Source: Calycina herbarum (lineage: Eukaryota; Ascomycota; Leotiomycetes; Helotiales; Pezizellaceae). Taken from it: 64,000 nt of DNA. Location of the stretch: contig LLEY01000021.1 of assembly GCA_001414485.1 (NCBI GenBank), positions 248,001 through 312,000 of the forward strand, written 5' to 3'. The position numbers and the translations under genes are program-made. This document shows, one piece after another, positions 1 to 12,934 of this stretch. Position 1 is the first letter of the stretch, and each line of letters opens with the position of its first letter. The notes beneath the pieces are model-generated. The model searched no databases, was not told the DNA's origin, and worked only from the letters and a program-made list of their open reading frames with translations.

Positions 1-280
1 CGAAAAGAAGACTGAGCTCAAAGCACAATATAAGAGAACCATTGTGAAAACCGATAGTACAAAAGGAGCTTAACTCAAATACAGAGGCTTCTAGCGACGA
101 ACTATGAGAATAATCTGAAGGTTTGCGCTTTTCTAGGAGAAAATAAAAAAAGAGTTCCTTAGCCTGCACACTTGAGGAATTCCGAGGTGAAGTAATCCAT
201 TCTTGATATTACTCTTCTAGATAGTTTTGATTAAAAAAAAATTACACAGTTCGTCATCTTACGCCTGACCCAATCTCTGA
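1..280. other. AT-rich sequence, nothing recognised
   Basis: No convincing reading frame, RNA gene or terminal repeat is visible. The base composition resembles the non-coding sequence further right rather than the heavily TpA-rich transposon cores. Confidence 0.5.
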
Positions 281-993
281 AGTATGCTAATTGAATGAAG
301 GAGCTAAGTGGTTAGTAAGCTAGTAGGTTAACAATATCTAAGTAGTTAATAATAGCGTATATGGGAAATACGTACAATAATTGGTTAATAATACATTGGG
401 GTAAACCCATTTGAGTGATGAAGTGAAGAGACAACGGGACGCGAATATTAGCTTGAGTGAGTATGGGCCAGGCGCAAGGTAGCCAATGGTTGGTGAGGAT
501 CGTGCCTTAGTACCGCTCTGCAAACCCAACCTTCCAATTCCTACTGACCCCGCTACAGATTATCGGAGTTAGTCTACTTCTTTAACAATGTTTAAGGAGT
601 CTGGGTACTCACCCTTACACGACTGCGAGTCATTAGACGAACTTATCTCTTTACACCCCCCTGATATAGAGCGCTGGCTAACGGCTTATCGTACATCAGT
701 ACGAGGCCGCAACCCCCACTCCCCCGTTACCCTTGATGGTAGGTGTGGTTCGGACCCTGCTAATTCCGCACATTGAACTAACGACCAGCGCTTTGAACAA
801 TGCCATATAATGCATAGTGTCCCCTTTCAATGACTTGGTGAAGTCGATGCCGAATCAGGTAATGGTTAGAAATTGGTTGAATATTGGATAAATAATATGA
901 GAATAATCACAGTAATAGTTAACTACTACTCCAGTATTATTTTGGTGAAATAAGATAATAAATCTTTGTAGCTTAACCGCTGCACCAGAAACC
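281..993 (-). repeat. Diverged dispersed repeat with tRNA-like head, copy 1
   Basis: Read on the minus strand from 993 downwards, this stretch is homologous to 47958-48589 on the plus strand. Shared blocks include the head (GGTGCAGCGG followed by TTAAGC here), TAGTTAACTATTAC near 910-925, AACCAATTTCTAACCA near 862-877, and the block around CCAGCGCT near 668-678. The head has TGGTGCAGCGG, which fits the RNA polymerase III box A consensus TRGYNNARNGG. A clear box B is not visible. Blocks in the same order with many mismatches point to an old dispersed repeat, possibly a tRNA-derived SINE. The far end (281) is approximate. Confidence 0.5.
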
Positions 994-1452
994 TTTTCTT
1001 ATATCACTAGATTACTTATTTGAAGCTATATATTGCGAAAATGATTTGTGGGCTGAGATTCGGCGAGGATAGTCCGAGTTCAAAGAGCGATTCACCTGAG
1101 CCTATATGTAACATAAATAAAATACGACTTAAGATTCAAAAATCAAGCTCCTAGTTTGCTTTCGTAATTTCCTATATTCCAGATTTCGATAATACCATCT
1201 CTAGCGCTGTTTCTCTTAAGCGTTGAAATTTGAAATTCTATCCACTTCTCTTAAAAGTCAAGTAAACTATAGAATTACGTGGAAAGTTATGTTTTCGCGT
1301 AAGTTAGTTAACTTTTATTAGAGAGCTTAGGTTGTCTCTACTAGAACGGAAAAAACGTTGCAATTTATTCCTACGCCGCATCTCGCTAGATAACTAATAG
1401 AACGTCTATAAGAGGTAAAAAAAATATATAAAAAATACTTAACAAGTCTATA
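994..1452. other. AT-rich spacer, nothing recognised
   Basis: No gene or terminal repeat was found. It borders the TA target site of the first Fot-like transposon. Confidence 0.5.
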
Positions 1453-2578
1453 ACGTGTTTCACAAGCGAGCTGGCCACACAAGCGAGCTGGCCACTTTTC
1501 CGAACAACTTATTTTTAAATATAAATTACTCAACACTAGAACAAGCTATTATATTATATAAGATACTATAAGATTATTCAGAGTCGTTACTATCTTTGGT
1601 ATCTACTATTTCTACTTAACAAGTACGAGAATTGTGTCTAATTTTACTACAACGCCTATAGTACCTCTCTGCCCGAACCTTCTTTTTTATCTCTCTACTA
1701 CCCTCCTAATCGCTATTTTCTATAGGAGTAATTAAACTAATTACCTCCTCTACTATTAATGTCTCTTAACTCTGAATATATTTCCTTTTACAACTCTTAC
1801 GCTTAGTTACCTCGCGAAGATCTATGATTTCTTTCTATATTAATACTATTACCTAACCTATTATATTAACTCTTTAAATAACTATAACCTATTTACGATT
1901 GCCTAGCTAAACTTTTTTACGTCTCCCGTATATCTCTAAACTAATAATAATAAGCTAAGATAATATAACACCTATTATAAAACCAGTCTCGTTGAAATTA
2001 TATATATCCTTGTCTATAATACTATGTTTATCCTTAAATAACTATATAAGTATAAACTATAGGCTAATAATCCGTAGATCTTTAGTCAAAGCTCGCTAAT
2101 AATTATAAGAACGACTCTATTAAGTTTTTAGCTTAGGTGTACGCTGAATAAAGTTGTCTAGCCAGTTCCTGCTTATAAGCTGCCTGTCGCGCTCCTTTAG
2201 TAAGTTATTAGCTATATCTCGTACTATATCCTTTATAGGCGAAAACCCTCTCGAATCCTGCTTTAATATATACCTAATTATCGCCTCCTCCTCTAGCTTC
2301 GTAAGTTTCTTCGAATTGGGCTCGTAATCGCGTCTTAGTTAGATTCCGGCGCGTCGGCTTAAAATAGTAGATCGAGGGGTATTATAAGCCTTCGCAGCGC
2401 TTTGTTAGGTAATTAACGCGTCGTTTTCGAGTACTTAGATAGCTAAGTTGATCTTGTTTTCGTTAGAAGACATTTAGGCGTTGTTTAGTAGAGATAATAT
2501 AACTAGAAGTTAATAATTATTATAAAGTTTAAAAAGTGGCCAGCTCGCTTATGTAGCCAGCTCGCTTGTGAAACACGT
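1453..2578 (-). mobile_element. Internally deleted Fot/pogo-like transposon (A)
   Basis: Inverted terminal repeats of about 47 bp start ACGTGTTTCAC and each carries two direct copies of CAAGCGAGCTGGCCAC-type sequence. The two ends differ only at C-to-T positions. The element is flanked by TA (1451-1452 and 2579-2580), the target used by Tc1/mariner elements. On the minus strand, from about 2470 to 2080, a degraded frame matches the N-terminal pogo/CENP-B-type helix-turn-helix of the transposase (NKINLAI, AAKAYNTPRSTI, LTKLEEEAIIRYIL). The DDE catalytic part is almost all missing, which explains the length of 1126 bp against about 1.86 kb for its relatives. It would need a transposase supplied in trans. 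Confidence 0.85.
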
Positions 2579-2736
2579 TAATAGCTAATTAATTATATAA
2601 TAGATACTTATGAGTTTTAATCTTTGCGTTATAGTTTTATCGTAATTTTAAATTCATTTTTCAAGAGAATAAAATACGACGTTTTTTCCTTTTTAGAAGA
2701 GGTTATTACGTAAATATTTCTAAGAAAACTAGTATA

Positions 2737-4596
2737 ACGTGATCTATTACCGAGCTGCGTATATCACCGAGCTACGCACTTTTACCGACTTCTACTACTT
2801 CAAAATATAATAAATCAACTATAATAATAGATAAAACTTATTACTCTTCGGATTCTAATAAGCTAGATATATCTATAAGTTCTTAACAAGTTCGCGTATT
2901 ATAACCAGTCTTTCTATAAGTACTATAATATTACGTAGTTAAAATCCCTTCCTTATAATTTACTCTTCTAAAGCGCTTATCGCGTCGTATCTTCTTATTT
3001 ACTTCGTCTTAAGCTATAATATCGTATATATCCTCTATAGTAAGTACACCTCCTTAACAGATACGATTCTTTTTAGCTCTACGACGCTTGGAAAGTGCCT
3101 TATTTGCCGCTTAAAGTATACGTAGCTTAATATTAACAAGAGTTAATTTATAAGCTAAACGCTCTATACCTTTAGCTAACGAAGCGACAGTTTAAAAAAG
3201 AGGAGTAGGTAAGCTTCCTTAATAATAGATAATATAATCTCTAACTAAAGTCGTTTATAAAAGAGCTTCCGTTAGATTATAAGAGGTCTACGAAACCTAA
3301 GAGTCTACCTTAACAGAAGAGGGGCTAGTAGGCGTTAGAGTTTATAACTTTATATCTAACTTCGATATAACTACTTAAGAGTTAAAAGGTATTAATCCAG
3401 CTCTATAGAATCTAGTATAACTGTTTATAAGAGTAATTAACTTAATATACGCTTATTTAAAAGCTATAAGAAACTCGACCTTAGTAATATAATTAATATA
3501 CGCTTTTATAAACCCTTTAATTTCTCGACCGTACTTCTACTTAAGAATAGTAAAACACTCGATATTAAGTAGCTAGGTTAATAAGAAGAATATAGAGGTA
3601 ATCTAAGAGTTATAATATTATAAGACTTATAATATTCTTAAAATTCCACCGATTCGTAACTCTTATACTTATCTAAAACTAATATAAGATATAAACCCTT
3701 AGCTTAAGCAGTAGTATATTTATTAAAGTATTTTAACTATTCTAGACCTGTCTTATTATTTATCTAACTATTATTTATAGGTTTAATAACCTAATCGTAA
3801 GAGAGGCTAGTTTTAGAATACTAATTTATAAGGTAATTAGCGTCTTAAATAACAAGGAATAGAGAGATACTTCTACCTTTGCTATTAATCGTAGTAATTA
3901 CTATCGTCTATTCTCGATTACCTAGTTAAACTGTCTTACTCTTATTACGTCGATTAGTACGAGTAATAACTATTCTAGGACAGATTTAACCTATTATAAA
4001 GCTAGTCTTATTAAAGTTATAGAAATCACTATCTACTATACTATATTTCGCTTATATATTCTCTACTAGTTGAAACTACGTGCTAATTAACTTAGGATCT
4101 TCGTATAAGGCTCTTTAAAAGTTATAAACGCGATTAAAACGCGTCTTTAGCTCTAGTTATCGAACTATAAATTATTCTACTTAGTGCTTTTTAACACGTT
4201 TTACTCTATACGCCTTAAGAAGGTAATTCGCTATATCTTCTATATTAGCTAGCTAAGGCGAAAACTCTCTAGAATCTCGATTAAATATATATTAAATAAT
4301 TATTTCCTCCTCTAATTTCGTTAGCTTTAAATAATTAGGTTTAGTATTACTACGAGAAGGTTAGCTGTTTATTCTAAGACGAAGAGTAGATTTAGAAACT
4401 TTATAGATTTTTATAGCGTTTCTATAACTTAATTTTCGTTTAGATGTTCGAATAGCTTTAATAGCTAATATAATTCGTACTTCTTAAGTTTAGACTTATA
4501 TTATAAAAGAAGAAAACGCGTGTTAAAGTAGTAGAGTAGTAAATTTAGTAAAAGTACGTAGCTCGGTGATATACGTAGCTCGGTAATAGATTACGT
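2737..4596 (-). mobile_element. Fot-like DNA transposon, RIP-inactivated (B)
   Basis: This 1860-bp element is flanked by TA (2735-2736 and 4597-4598). Its inverted ends start ACGTGATCTATTACCGAG on the left and ACGTAATCTATTACCGAG when the right end is read inward. Each end has two copies of an ACCGAGCTGCG-type motif. The transposase lies on the minus strand with its N-terminal helix-turn-helix near 4500-4380 (RIILAIKAIRTSKRKLS is readable). Many TAA/TAG stops interrupt it, so it is inactive. It lies end to end with the next element, separated only by short AT-rich remnants. Confidence 0.9.
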
Positions 4597-4798
4597 TATT
4601 TTAATTATATAATTTATTTCTATTACTTTATTCTCTACTTAAATAATATTATATACGAAAATAGTATTTCTAACTAAGTAACTAAAAGAAAAATAACTCT
4701 TCTTCTAGAGAGTTTTATACTTATATAGCTTCTATAAGAATATTCAGCTATCTAAGATTATAGTAATAAGGAAAATAATATATTCTATATATTTAATA

Positions 4799-7240
4799 GC
4801 CGGTTCCCCTTCTTCTGCGCTTTCGCTTAAAGTCGGCGGAAGCAAGTGTAGGTCGGAAGCAAGTGTAGGAGTTCGTACGATTTTACTAGTACTTTATTTT
4901 GTATTACTCCTCTATCTAAATCTAGGTACCTAATTAATATGAACCCTATATAATCTTAGATCTAATAGATTAATAAAATCAGCTTAGTCTGTAATAGAAT
5001 TAATAGAGGCTATACTCTCTTAATCCGAGGACTTCTTATCTTTACTCTCTATTATCTCCTCCTTCCTTTGTATATTACTAAGATTAAGGACTACTTCTTC
5101 CTCTTCTCTACCTGGTTCCTCTGGAATAAGACCTCCTTAAAGTGCCTTAGCCTCTTGTATAGCTTGAAGTAACCTAGGGTAATACTCCTCTTATAGAGAA
5201 GCTTGCTTAAAGATAGTAGGCTCTTTATCTAGCTAGCGGATTGGTTTAGTTAACTTAAGAGGTATAAACTCTCCCTGCTTCTTTATCTCTACTACGCGAG
5301 CCTTACGAGCCCTCTCGTCCTTACAAGCTTATATACTAAGAGTAAGAAGTCCCTTCTTTGCCTTGGTAATAGCTTGAGTAAGGTCCTTCTTTACCTTCTT
5401 AAGAGCCTTATTCTTCCTCTCTACTGTAAGGTAATCCTTCCTTTTATATACGTCTTATATAACAATCGCCCCGCCCTTATAAATACTCCTCCTCGAGCCC
5501 TTCTTACGCTTTGCATCTTCGTATATCTTCTCTTATAAGGTGTGATATTAAACTATAATAAGGTGGGATTTTTATAGGTCGACGCTTACTTGCTTTATTA
5601 TACTCTTAAAGAGCTCTACTAAAGGATTAGAAAACTAGGTAGGATCGCGAGAACTAAGGGCTTGTACTTTAGCAGTAGTACTCTATATTTTAGTAGGTCG
5701 AGTAAGTAGGAGAGGAGGGAGAGTAATCTCGTCGTCGACATTTATTTCGTCTATTAAGCGCTTCTTCTTATTATACGACCGTATCTTCTTCTCTACCGCT
5801 TTCTACGAGGGAGGGTATATTCCTATATTTCTAAAGGAGTTAACAATTATATAAGGCTTTATAGTCTATTCGCGGATCTAGGTTAAGTCGCGGAAGAACG
5901 AAGTAACCGAGTACTCGAAGTTAAGAGAGTAGAAGGCAGCGGCGATAGCTTACTTATAGTAATGTTTCCATAGCCTAAAGACTCCTACGTTAAGAGGTTA
6001 AAGAATATAAGTAAGATAAGAAGGGAAGTAAAAGACCTTGATATAATGCTCGTATACCTTAGTCTAGAACTTAGGGACTTAGTAAGATTTATAGCTGTCG
6101 AGAAGAAGAATCCTCTAAGGTAAGTCTTTTAATACCCTAGTTTCCTTATAAAATGATTAAGATACCTTATTATAATCTTATTATTAATATACCTTATAAG
6201 AGAACAATCTACAGTCTCTTTGCCTATTAAGTTCGCTGATATCTAGTTCTCTATAATCTTCTTTCCTAGTGTAATAATAAAGGGAGCTGGCGTATACTTC
6301 CTATCTACTAAGATAGTCTCTATCACAGTTACTGACTTCCGATTCTTAGAGCTCGTTGTATATATCTCTTTAACTTGTAAAGGTATAATAACCTGCTCAC
6401 TTCCTACGTAGCCTACTCGCGCGCCTAACTCGTCTATGTTAAGGATATACTTAGGCTTCCGGATCTTATACTTTATAAGCTTTTCTTAGTACTCTACGAA
6501 CCACTTCTTTACCTCCTCCTTAGTATACGACTCGAGTCTCTTATATACGATAGGTTTCGTTTTAATCGTATAGAGGTCGCGGTTCTGCTTTAGCTACTTC
6601 GTAAACCAGCTCTACGATAGAGGCTCTTACGAAGGACTTTAAGTCTTTTTTAGGTAACTGATCGTAGCGAAGACTATCTTATAAGTAGCTCTAAGTCCTT
6701 GTTCCCACTGCTTATAATAGTACTGACGTATAGCTTCTTCCTAGGCCTTACTTAGCACCTTGTTATTGCCGCTATAAGTATTATATCCGCTATCCTTATT
6801 ACAAGCCTTCTTCTTCTCCCAGTCTAGCGTACTCTAAACAGACTCCTCGTTCACCTGATATATCCTTATAGCTATATAAGGAGACTCTTCCTTACCCTTA
6901 CTTCTTGCCTACTCTATCGCCTTATACAAGTCCTCTAAGTACTCCTCTCTCGTCTACGTATTAGTAGGGGGTGATTCGGACAGTAGTAGCAGGGGCGATA
7001 AGCGTATATCTTCTACTGGAATAGTGTTAAGAGGTGGAATAAAGCCTTAGGATCTTATATTACGTTGTATACTAAGAGGGGCGATATTATAGTTGCTAGT
7101 AACAGTTATAATAGAGTATTCAAGATGGTTTATATATATATTTTTAGGTAGAGCGCTAATCTACAAGTTCCTATACTTGCTTCCGACCTATACTTGCTTC
7201 TGCCGACTCTAAGCGAAAGCGTAGGAGAAGGGGAACCGGC
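4799..7240 (-). mobile_element. Larger pogo-like transposon, RIP-inactivated (C)
   Basis: The element is 2442 bp with TA duplications (4797-4798 and 7241-7242). Inverted repeats of about 70 bp start GCCGGTTCCCCTTCT and include two tandem copies of CGGAAGCAAGTGTAGG. Its end sequence is unlike that of the ACGT-ended elements around it. On the minus strand a degraded DDE_1 transposase can be followed between about 6970 and 5800, with a readable catalytic stretch ILNIDELGARVGYVG followed by a region of SKNRKSVTVIETI type. Stops and AT drift are extensive. I class it as a second pogo-clade family, distinct from the 1.86-kb one. Confidence 0.85.
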
Positions 7241-7290
7241 TATTAGTTATATATAATAATAAATTATAAAGTATTCTTTTAAATAAGATA

Positions 7291-9187
7291 ACGTGGTTTA
7301 TTAGAACCTAGCGTATATTAGGATCTAGTATACTTTTTCTATCTTCTCTACTTTATTATTTTAACACACGTTATCTTAACAACTACTAATAGAAATTTAA
7401 ACTTAAGAAGCTCGAATTATCTTAGCTATTAAGGCTATCCGATTATCTAAAAAGCTTAGTCGTCGGTCTACTATAAAAATCTACAAAGTCCTTAAAACTA
7501 GCCTTCGCTATAGAATAAACAGCTAACTTCCTTTTCTAGAACGACGGCTAGTAAATATTAAATTAACTTAACTTAAGAAGGAAGTAATTCTTTAGAATAT
7601 ACTTAACTTGGATTCTAGAGGGTTTATACCCTAGCTAGCTAGTATAGAAGATATAGCAAATTATATTCTTAAATCGCGGAGAGAGAAACGCGTTAGTAAG
7701 CTTTAAACACATCGATTTATATAATAATAACTAGGGTTAAAGACGCGTTTAATCGCGTTTACGACTTCTAAAGAGCCTTATACGAAGATCCTAACCTAAT
7801 TAGCACATAGTTCCGACTTATATAAAATATAAGAGCGAAATATAACGTTTTAGATTACGATTTCTATAACTTCGATAAAACAGGCTTTATAATAGATATA
7901 ATTTACCTTATAATAGTTATTACACGTGTAGATCGACGTAGTAGAGATAAAGCAGTTTAGCTAGGTAATCGGGAATAGGCTATAGCAATTGCTTATATTA
8001 ATAGCGAGGGTTAGGATATCTCTCTATTTTTAGTTATCTAAGAGAAGAATTATCTTACGAATTAGTATATAGACAGCGGCCTTCTATATAACTAGGTTAT
8101 TAAACCGACAAGTAACAGATAGACAAACAACGAGACAGGTCTAGAATAGCTAAAACACTTCGATAAACATACTACTAGTTATATAAAGGGTCTATATCGA
8201 ATACTAGTATTAGATAGACATAAGAGTTATAAATCAGCTGAATTTCAAGAGTATTACAAAGTATATAATATTATAACTCTTAGACTACCTTCTTACTTAT
8301 CCTATATAACCTAACCACTTAATATTAGATACTTTAGTATATTAAAGCAGGTATATAGTCAGTAGATTAAGACGTTTATCAAAGCCTATATTAACTATAT
8401 TACGAAGATAGAGTTCTTTTTAGCTTTTATAGTAGTATATAAAGAATTAATAATAGTCTAGAACGCTTAAGCTAGATTCCGTAGAGCTAGCCTAGTGTCT
8501 TTTAACCCGTAAGTAGTACTTTCAAAGCTTGACGTAAGGTTATAGACTCTAACTTCTCTAAGACCCTCTACTGCTAATTCTAATACTTAGATCTCCTAGA
8601 CTCTCTTAAACCCTACTAAAGCGCTCTTATAATCGACTCTTATTCAGAAACGGATTACCTGTTACCAGGGGAGCTCGCCGACTCTACTATTTAAGACAGT
8701 TGCTATATTAGCAAAAGGTATAGAGCGAATAGCCTATGAGATAACCTTGTTATCTACTAAAGTACGTACTCTTCGAGTAGTAAATAAAGCCTTAAGCAAA
8801 CGCTGTAGAGCTAAAAAGACTCGTGTATATCAAGAGAGAGCACTTATAGTAGAGGATGTCTAAGATCTTTTAACTCAAAAGGACGTTAATAAGCAAGTAC
8901 GATACGACTTACGTATAGAGAGGGGTAATAAGAAGGAGGGGCAATCGTCTAGACAGCGTTATAGCACTTACGGAAAAGCTAGTTATAATATACGAACTTG
9001 TTAAATAGATATAGATATATCTGATTCTTTAGATTCTAAGTAGTTATAGTTAATTTAATATATTATAGTTAATTTAATATATTATAGTTAATTTAATATA
9101 TTATAGTTAATTTATTAATATTCAAAGTTGAATACTAAGGAAAAGTACACTAGGTTCTAATATACGCCAGGTCCTAATAAACCACGT
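7291..9187 (+). mobile_element. Fot-like DNA transposon, RIP-inactivated (D)
   Basis: Flanked by TA (7289-7290 and 9188-9189), 1897 bp, with ends starting ACGTGGTTTATTAG and a doubled subterminal motif. The plus-strand transposase starts with a helix-turn-helix (EARIILAIKAIR near 7410). It continues to the DDE core: NFDKTGF near 7875, VLDRHKSY near 8210 and LNIRYFSILKQVYS near 8320, where the expected third Asp reads Asn, a G-to-A change. Near the C-terminus the residues YNIRTC at about 8985 fit the end of a CCHC zinc knuckle. It is longer than its relatives partly because of a 19-bp tandem repeat at its 3' end. Confidence 0.9.
9044..9114 (+). repeat. 19-bp tandem repeat, about 3.7 copies
   Basis: The unit TTATAGTTAATTTAATATA is repeated head to tail just after the transposase frame of element D. 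The related element at 39575-41453 has only one such unit at the matching place, so the array is a local expansion. Confidence 0.9.
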
Positions 9188-9355
9188 TATATATATATAT
9201 AATATTAGCTAGAATATAGATAAGAAGAGCTTGAAAAAATAGTAGATAGTTATAGAGACTAAATATATAATAGCTTTAAGAAGTACTAGTATATATACTT
9301 TTAATTATATAATTTCACTTTTATATTAACTTTAAACTTTTTCTACTAAGTAGTA

Positions 9356-11212
9356 ACGTGGTTTATTAGTACTCTGCGTATATTAGTACCCTACGTACTT
9401 TTCCTCTATCTTATTACTTTAGAATATAATTAAACAACTATAATATATTAAATTAACTAAAACTACTTAGAATCTAATAAACTAGATATATCTATAGCCT
9501 CTTAACAAGTTCGTATATTATAACTAGTCTTTCTATAAGTGCTACACCGTCGCTTAGAGAGTTATCTCTTATTTTACCTCTCTCTCTTAGAACGTCTATC
9601 GCGTCGAGCCTGTTCCTCTGTCTCTCTTTAAGCTAATACGTCCTACGTATCCTCTATAGTAAGTACACCTTCTTAACAGACCCGAGTCTTTTTAGCCCTG
9701 CGACGCTTACTAAGGGCTTTATTTGCTACTCGAAGAGTATAGACCTCTACTGATAAAAGAGTTACTTTATATACTAACTACTCTATACTCTTTGCTAATA
9801 TAGTAACTATTTAAAAAATAGGCGTTAGCAAGCTTCCTTAATAACGTGTAATATAATTCTTAACTAAAGTTGTTTATAAAAGAGTATTAGTTAGGTAATA
9901 AGAGATTTATAAGACCTAAGGGTCGGCGTCTATAGAAGAGGGGCTAGTAGGTATAGAAGTTTATAATCGGATATTAAGCTTTAATATTATAGCTTAGGGA
10001 TTAAAAGACACTAAGCCAGCTCTGTAGAATCTAGCCTAGGCGTTTTAAGCTATTATTAATTCTAAATACACTGCTTTAAAAGTAAGAAAGGACTTAACCT
10101 TAGTAATATAGTTGATATAAGCTTTAATAAAAGTCTTAATTTAGCAACTATATACCTGTTTTAATATACTAAAACATCTAACGTCGAGTAGCTAGATAAG
10201 ATAAGAAGAGTAAGAAGGTAGGCAAAGAGTTATAATATTATAAGCTTTATAATACTCTTAGAATTCAGCTGATTCGTAACTCTTATATCTATCTAATACT
10301 AGCATTTAATATAGACCTCTTATACGAGTAGTAGTATACTTATCGAAGTACTAAAGCTATTCTAGACCTGTCTTATTATTTGTCTATCTATTATTTATAG
10401 GTTTAATAACCTAGTCGTATAGGAGGCCGCTCTTAGTATACTAGTTCTCGAGATAATTCTTCTCTTAAACTACTAAAAATAGAAGCACGTCTTAACTCTC
10501 GCTATTTATATAAGTAATTACTATAGCCTATTCTCGATTACCTAGCTAAACTGTCTTATCTCTACTACGTTGATTAGCGTGTATAATAACTATAGCTAGG
10601 CTTATAATACCTATTATAAAGCCTGTCTTATCGAAGTTATAGAAGTCGTAATCTAAAACACTATATTTTACTCTTATATTCTCTATAAGTTGAAACTACG
10701 CGCTAATAAGCTCTAGATCTTCGTATAAGACTCTTTAAAAGTCGTAAACACGATTAAAACACGTCTTTAATTCTAGTCGACGTTATATAAATCGAGATAT
10801 CTAGAGCTTACTAACACGTCTTTCTTTCTACGATTTAAGAATATAATTCGCTATATCTTCTATACTAGCTAGCTAGGGTGTAAATCCTCTTATATCTAGA
10901 TTAAGTATATATCGAATAATCACCTCCTTCTCTAGGTTATTTTAAGGTTTAGTAGTAGACGTTTATAAAGAGTAGTATAACTGTTTATTCGAAGTTAGAG
11001 CGTAGATTCGAGAATATTATAGATTTTTATAGTAGACTAACGACTTAGCTTTTTAGCTATATAGATAGCCTTAATAGCTAAGATAATTCGTACTTCTTAC
11101 TTTTGAATTTCTATTTAAAGCGGTTAAGAAAACGCGTATTAAAGTTAGAGTATAGTTAGTAGAGAAAAAGTACGTAGAGTACTAATATACGTAGAGTACT
11201 AATAAACCACGT
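9356..11212 (-). mobile_element. Fot-like DNA transposon, RIP-inactivated (E)
   Basis: The element is 1857 bp, flanked by TA (9354-9355 and 11213-11214), with ends starting ACGTGGTTTATTAGTA and two copies of a TTAGTACCCTACGTA-type motif at each end. The transposase is on the minus strand with its N-terminus near 11100. The C-terminal end near 9500-9600 includes the region equivalent to the zinc knuckle of its relatives. Numerous in-frame TAA/TAG codons mark it as inactive. Confidence 0.9.
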
Positions 11213-11752
11213 TATATTATAGTTATAAATTATTCTAACTTTATAAATAACTTTTTCTTATAATAAATATTAACTATATTTACCTAAGTACTTTTTACTA
11301 ATAAACTACTTTCTATTAGCTACTACTACTCTCTAAAACCCTTAGACTATATACTTATTTAGAAAAGTATATACTAATATACTATTAAGAAAGCTAATTA
11401 ACTCTATAGTATAAAAGTTAATATCTCCTCGTTTCTAACTTACTCTATTTATAAAAGATTAAGAGCTAAGAAGTCGAAGAAAGTTAGAAATAGAATAAAA
11501 GATAATAAATAAGTTTAATAAACATCTAATAATATTTCTAACTAATTTATAACATTCATATATACAAAGCCGGATTTACGACTTTATAAAAGTTAGAAAA
11601 GTAAGAAGAGACTTAGATATATCTCTTTAAAGTAATAAATAAGTTAATTATCAGCGATAGCTTTATAGAAGTAGTAGCGAGTATACTTTGTAATAATTAT
11701 ATATAAGAATAGTATTAACAGAGTTATACTTTCTAATTACTATAAATAATAA
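11213..11752. other. Strongly AT-rich remnant, no gene
   Basis: TpA-rich sequence like the transposon cores, but with no terminal repeats or recognisable protein fragments. It probably is an older RIP-mutated repeat that hosted the neighbouring elements. Confidence 0.5.
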
Positions 11753-11993
11753 TGTGACGGTTTACACCCGAAGAGTACTCGGTCTACCGGCCTTCGTACA
11801 AAACGTGACTTCACGTGACCTCGACGCAAGGGGTTCCAACATCGTCCCAACAACCGGTAATTACATGTGGCCTCTGCGTACAAAACCCCTTTCCTCGCAC
11901 GTAGAATAGACTTCTTCTCTTTTCTTCCTTAATTAATTCTCTTTGTAATAAGACCACCTTATCCATTGACCTCATTGCATTCGGCCCGTAACA
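11753..11993 (+). mobile_element. Solo LTR, little RIP
   Basis: This 241-bp unit begins TGTGACGGTTTACACCC and ends GGCCCGTAACA. It is flanked by the 5-bp duplication AATAA (11748-11752 and 11994-11998). TG..CA ends plus a 5-bp duplication are the signature of an LTR retrotransposon reduced by LTR-LTR recombination. Its first bases and the CACGTGACC motif resemble the LTRs at 55701 and 61138, so a related Gypsy family is likely. It keeps normal GC while sitting next to RIP-saturated DNA. Confidence 0.85.
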
Positions 11994-12934
11994 AATAATA
12001 AGAAAAGTGGTATAGTATTAGACCTAGGAATCGTAGTTGTAGTCAAGTGTCAATTTAAAATACTCGGCTTAATTTAGACAGAGATAAAGAAGAAATGAGA
12101 GCTGGGGTTTAAAAGTGCCTACTATTTTTCAAAAATTCCATGTTTCGTCAATTAAACCTAACTCATCAACTAAATAGAAGATAAATTAGCATCTTGGAAA
12201 ACGGATCGTTTGCTTCCATAATTGGCAAGTAAGCCCTACTAAGACCCAATGAACGCGGACAAGAGATGTATGATATCATAGTTATAATTCTAAAAATCGC
12301 TTATTTATACGAAGTCTCGAAGACTAATTCCATGGCATCACTGATTGATAATGATTATATTAAATAAAACTGCAAGACTATTAATTATTATAGTACAGTT
12401 ACATAAAGACTGTATATATGCTAAATTCACGAGAAAAACCTGACCATTGACTTGTTACAAGGCTACTTAGGTTATTTAAAGATGGCAAGAATTGATTTTC
12501 TGAGAGTTCTAACTATTTCAGTGTAATATCGTGAAGTATATGCTCCTAAATCTCTCTGGAAAGAACAAATGAGACTGGTTTTTCCAAAGTTTCAGCTATG
12601 ATTCGATTATTCAAGGCTTGAAGTAAAGTGTAGCTTCGTAAGTGCTCTTATTACCTTTTTGCTCTTTTTTGGCCCGTTTTTCTGTAAAGAAAATCCATGA
12701 TACTCACTGCGCTATAGTTAGCCATCATATCTGGTTTTGAGCAAGACAACTCTCCGGGAGTTTTAGCACAAGTCCCTCTTCCAAATTGCATTCACTGCGC
12801 CAATGTTGAGCAACTTACTTGGCTTGGGGCAAGATAAAACCCTGATCGCCTCCGGAGAACTCAGCAATTATAAAACCAACACGCAACAACCTTAACCATC
12901 ATAAACTCATTTACCATCCATCACCGAAAACAAA
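11994..12934. other. Intergenic, promoter side of the next gene
   Basis: Composition returns to normal genomic DNA. No gene, tRNA or repeat is recognised. The last few hundred bases must hold the promoter and 5' leader of the gene starting at 12935, but I see no decisive motif. Confidence 0.4.

Noticed and set aside
668..780. Possible tRNA gene near the GGTTCGGACCC sequence
   Set aside because: No matching acceptor stem or box A at the right distance, and the region aligns with the body of the dispersed repeat.
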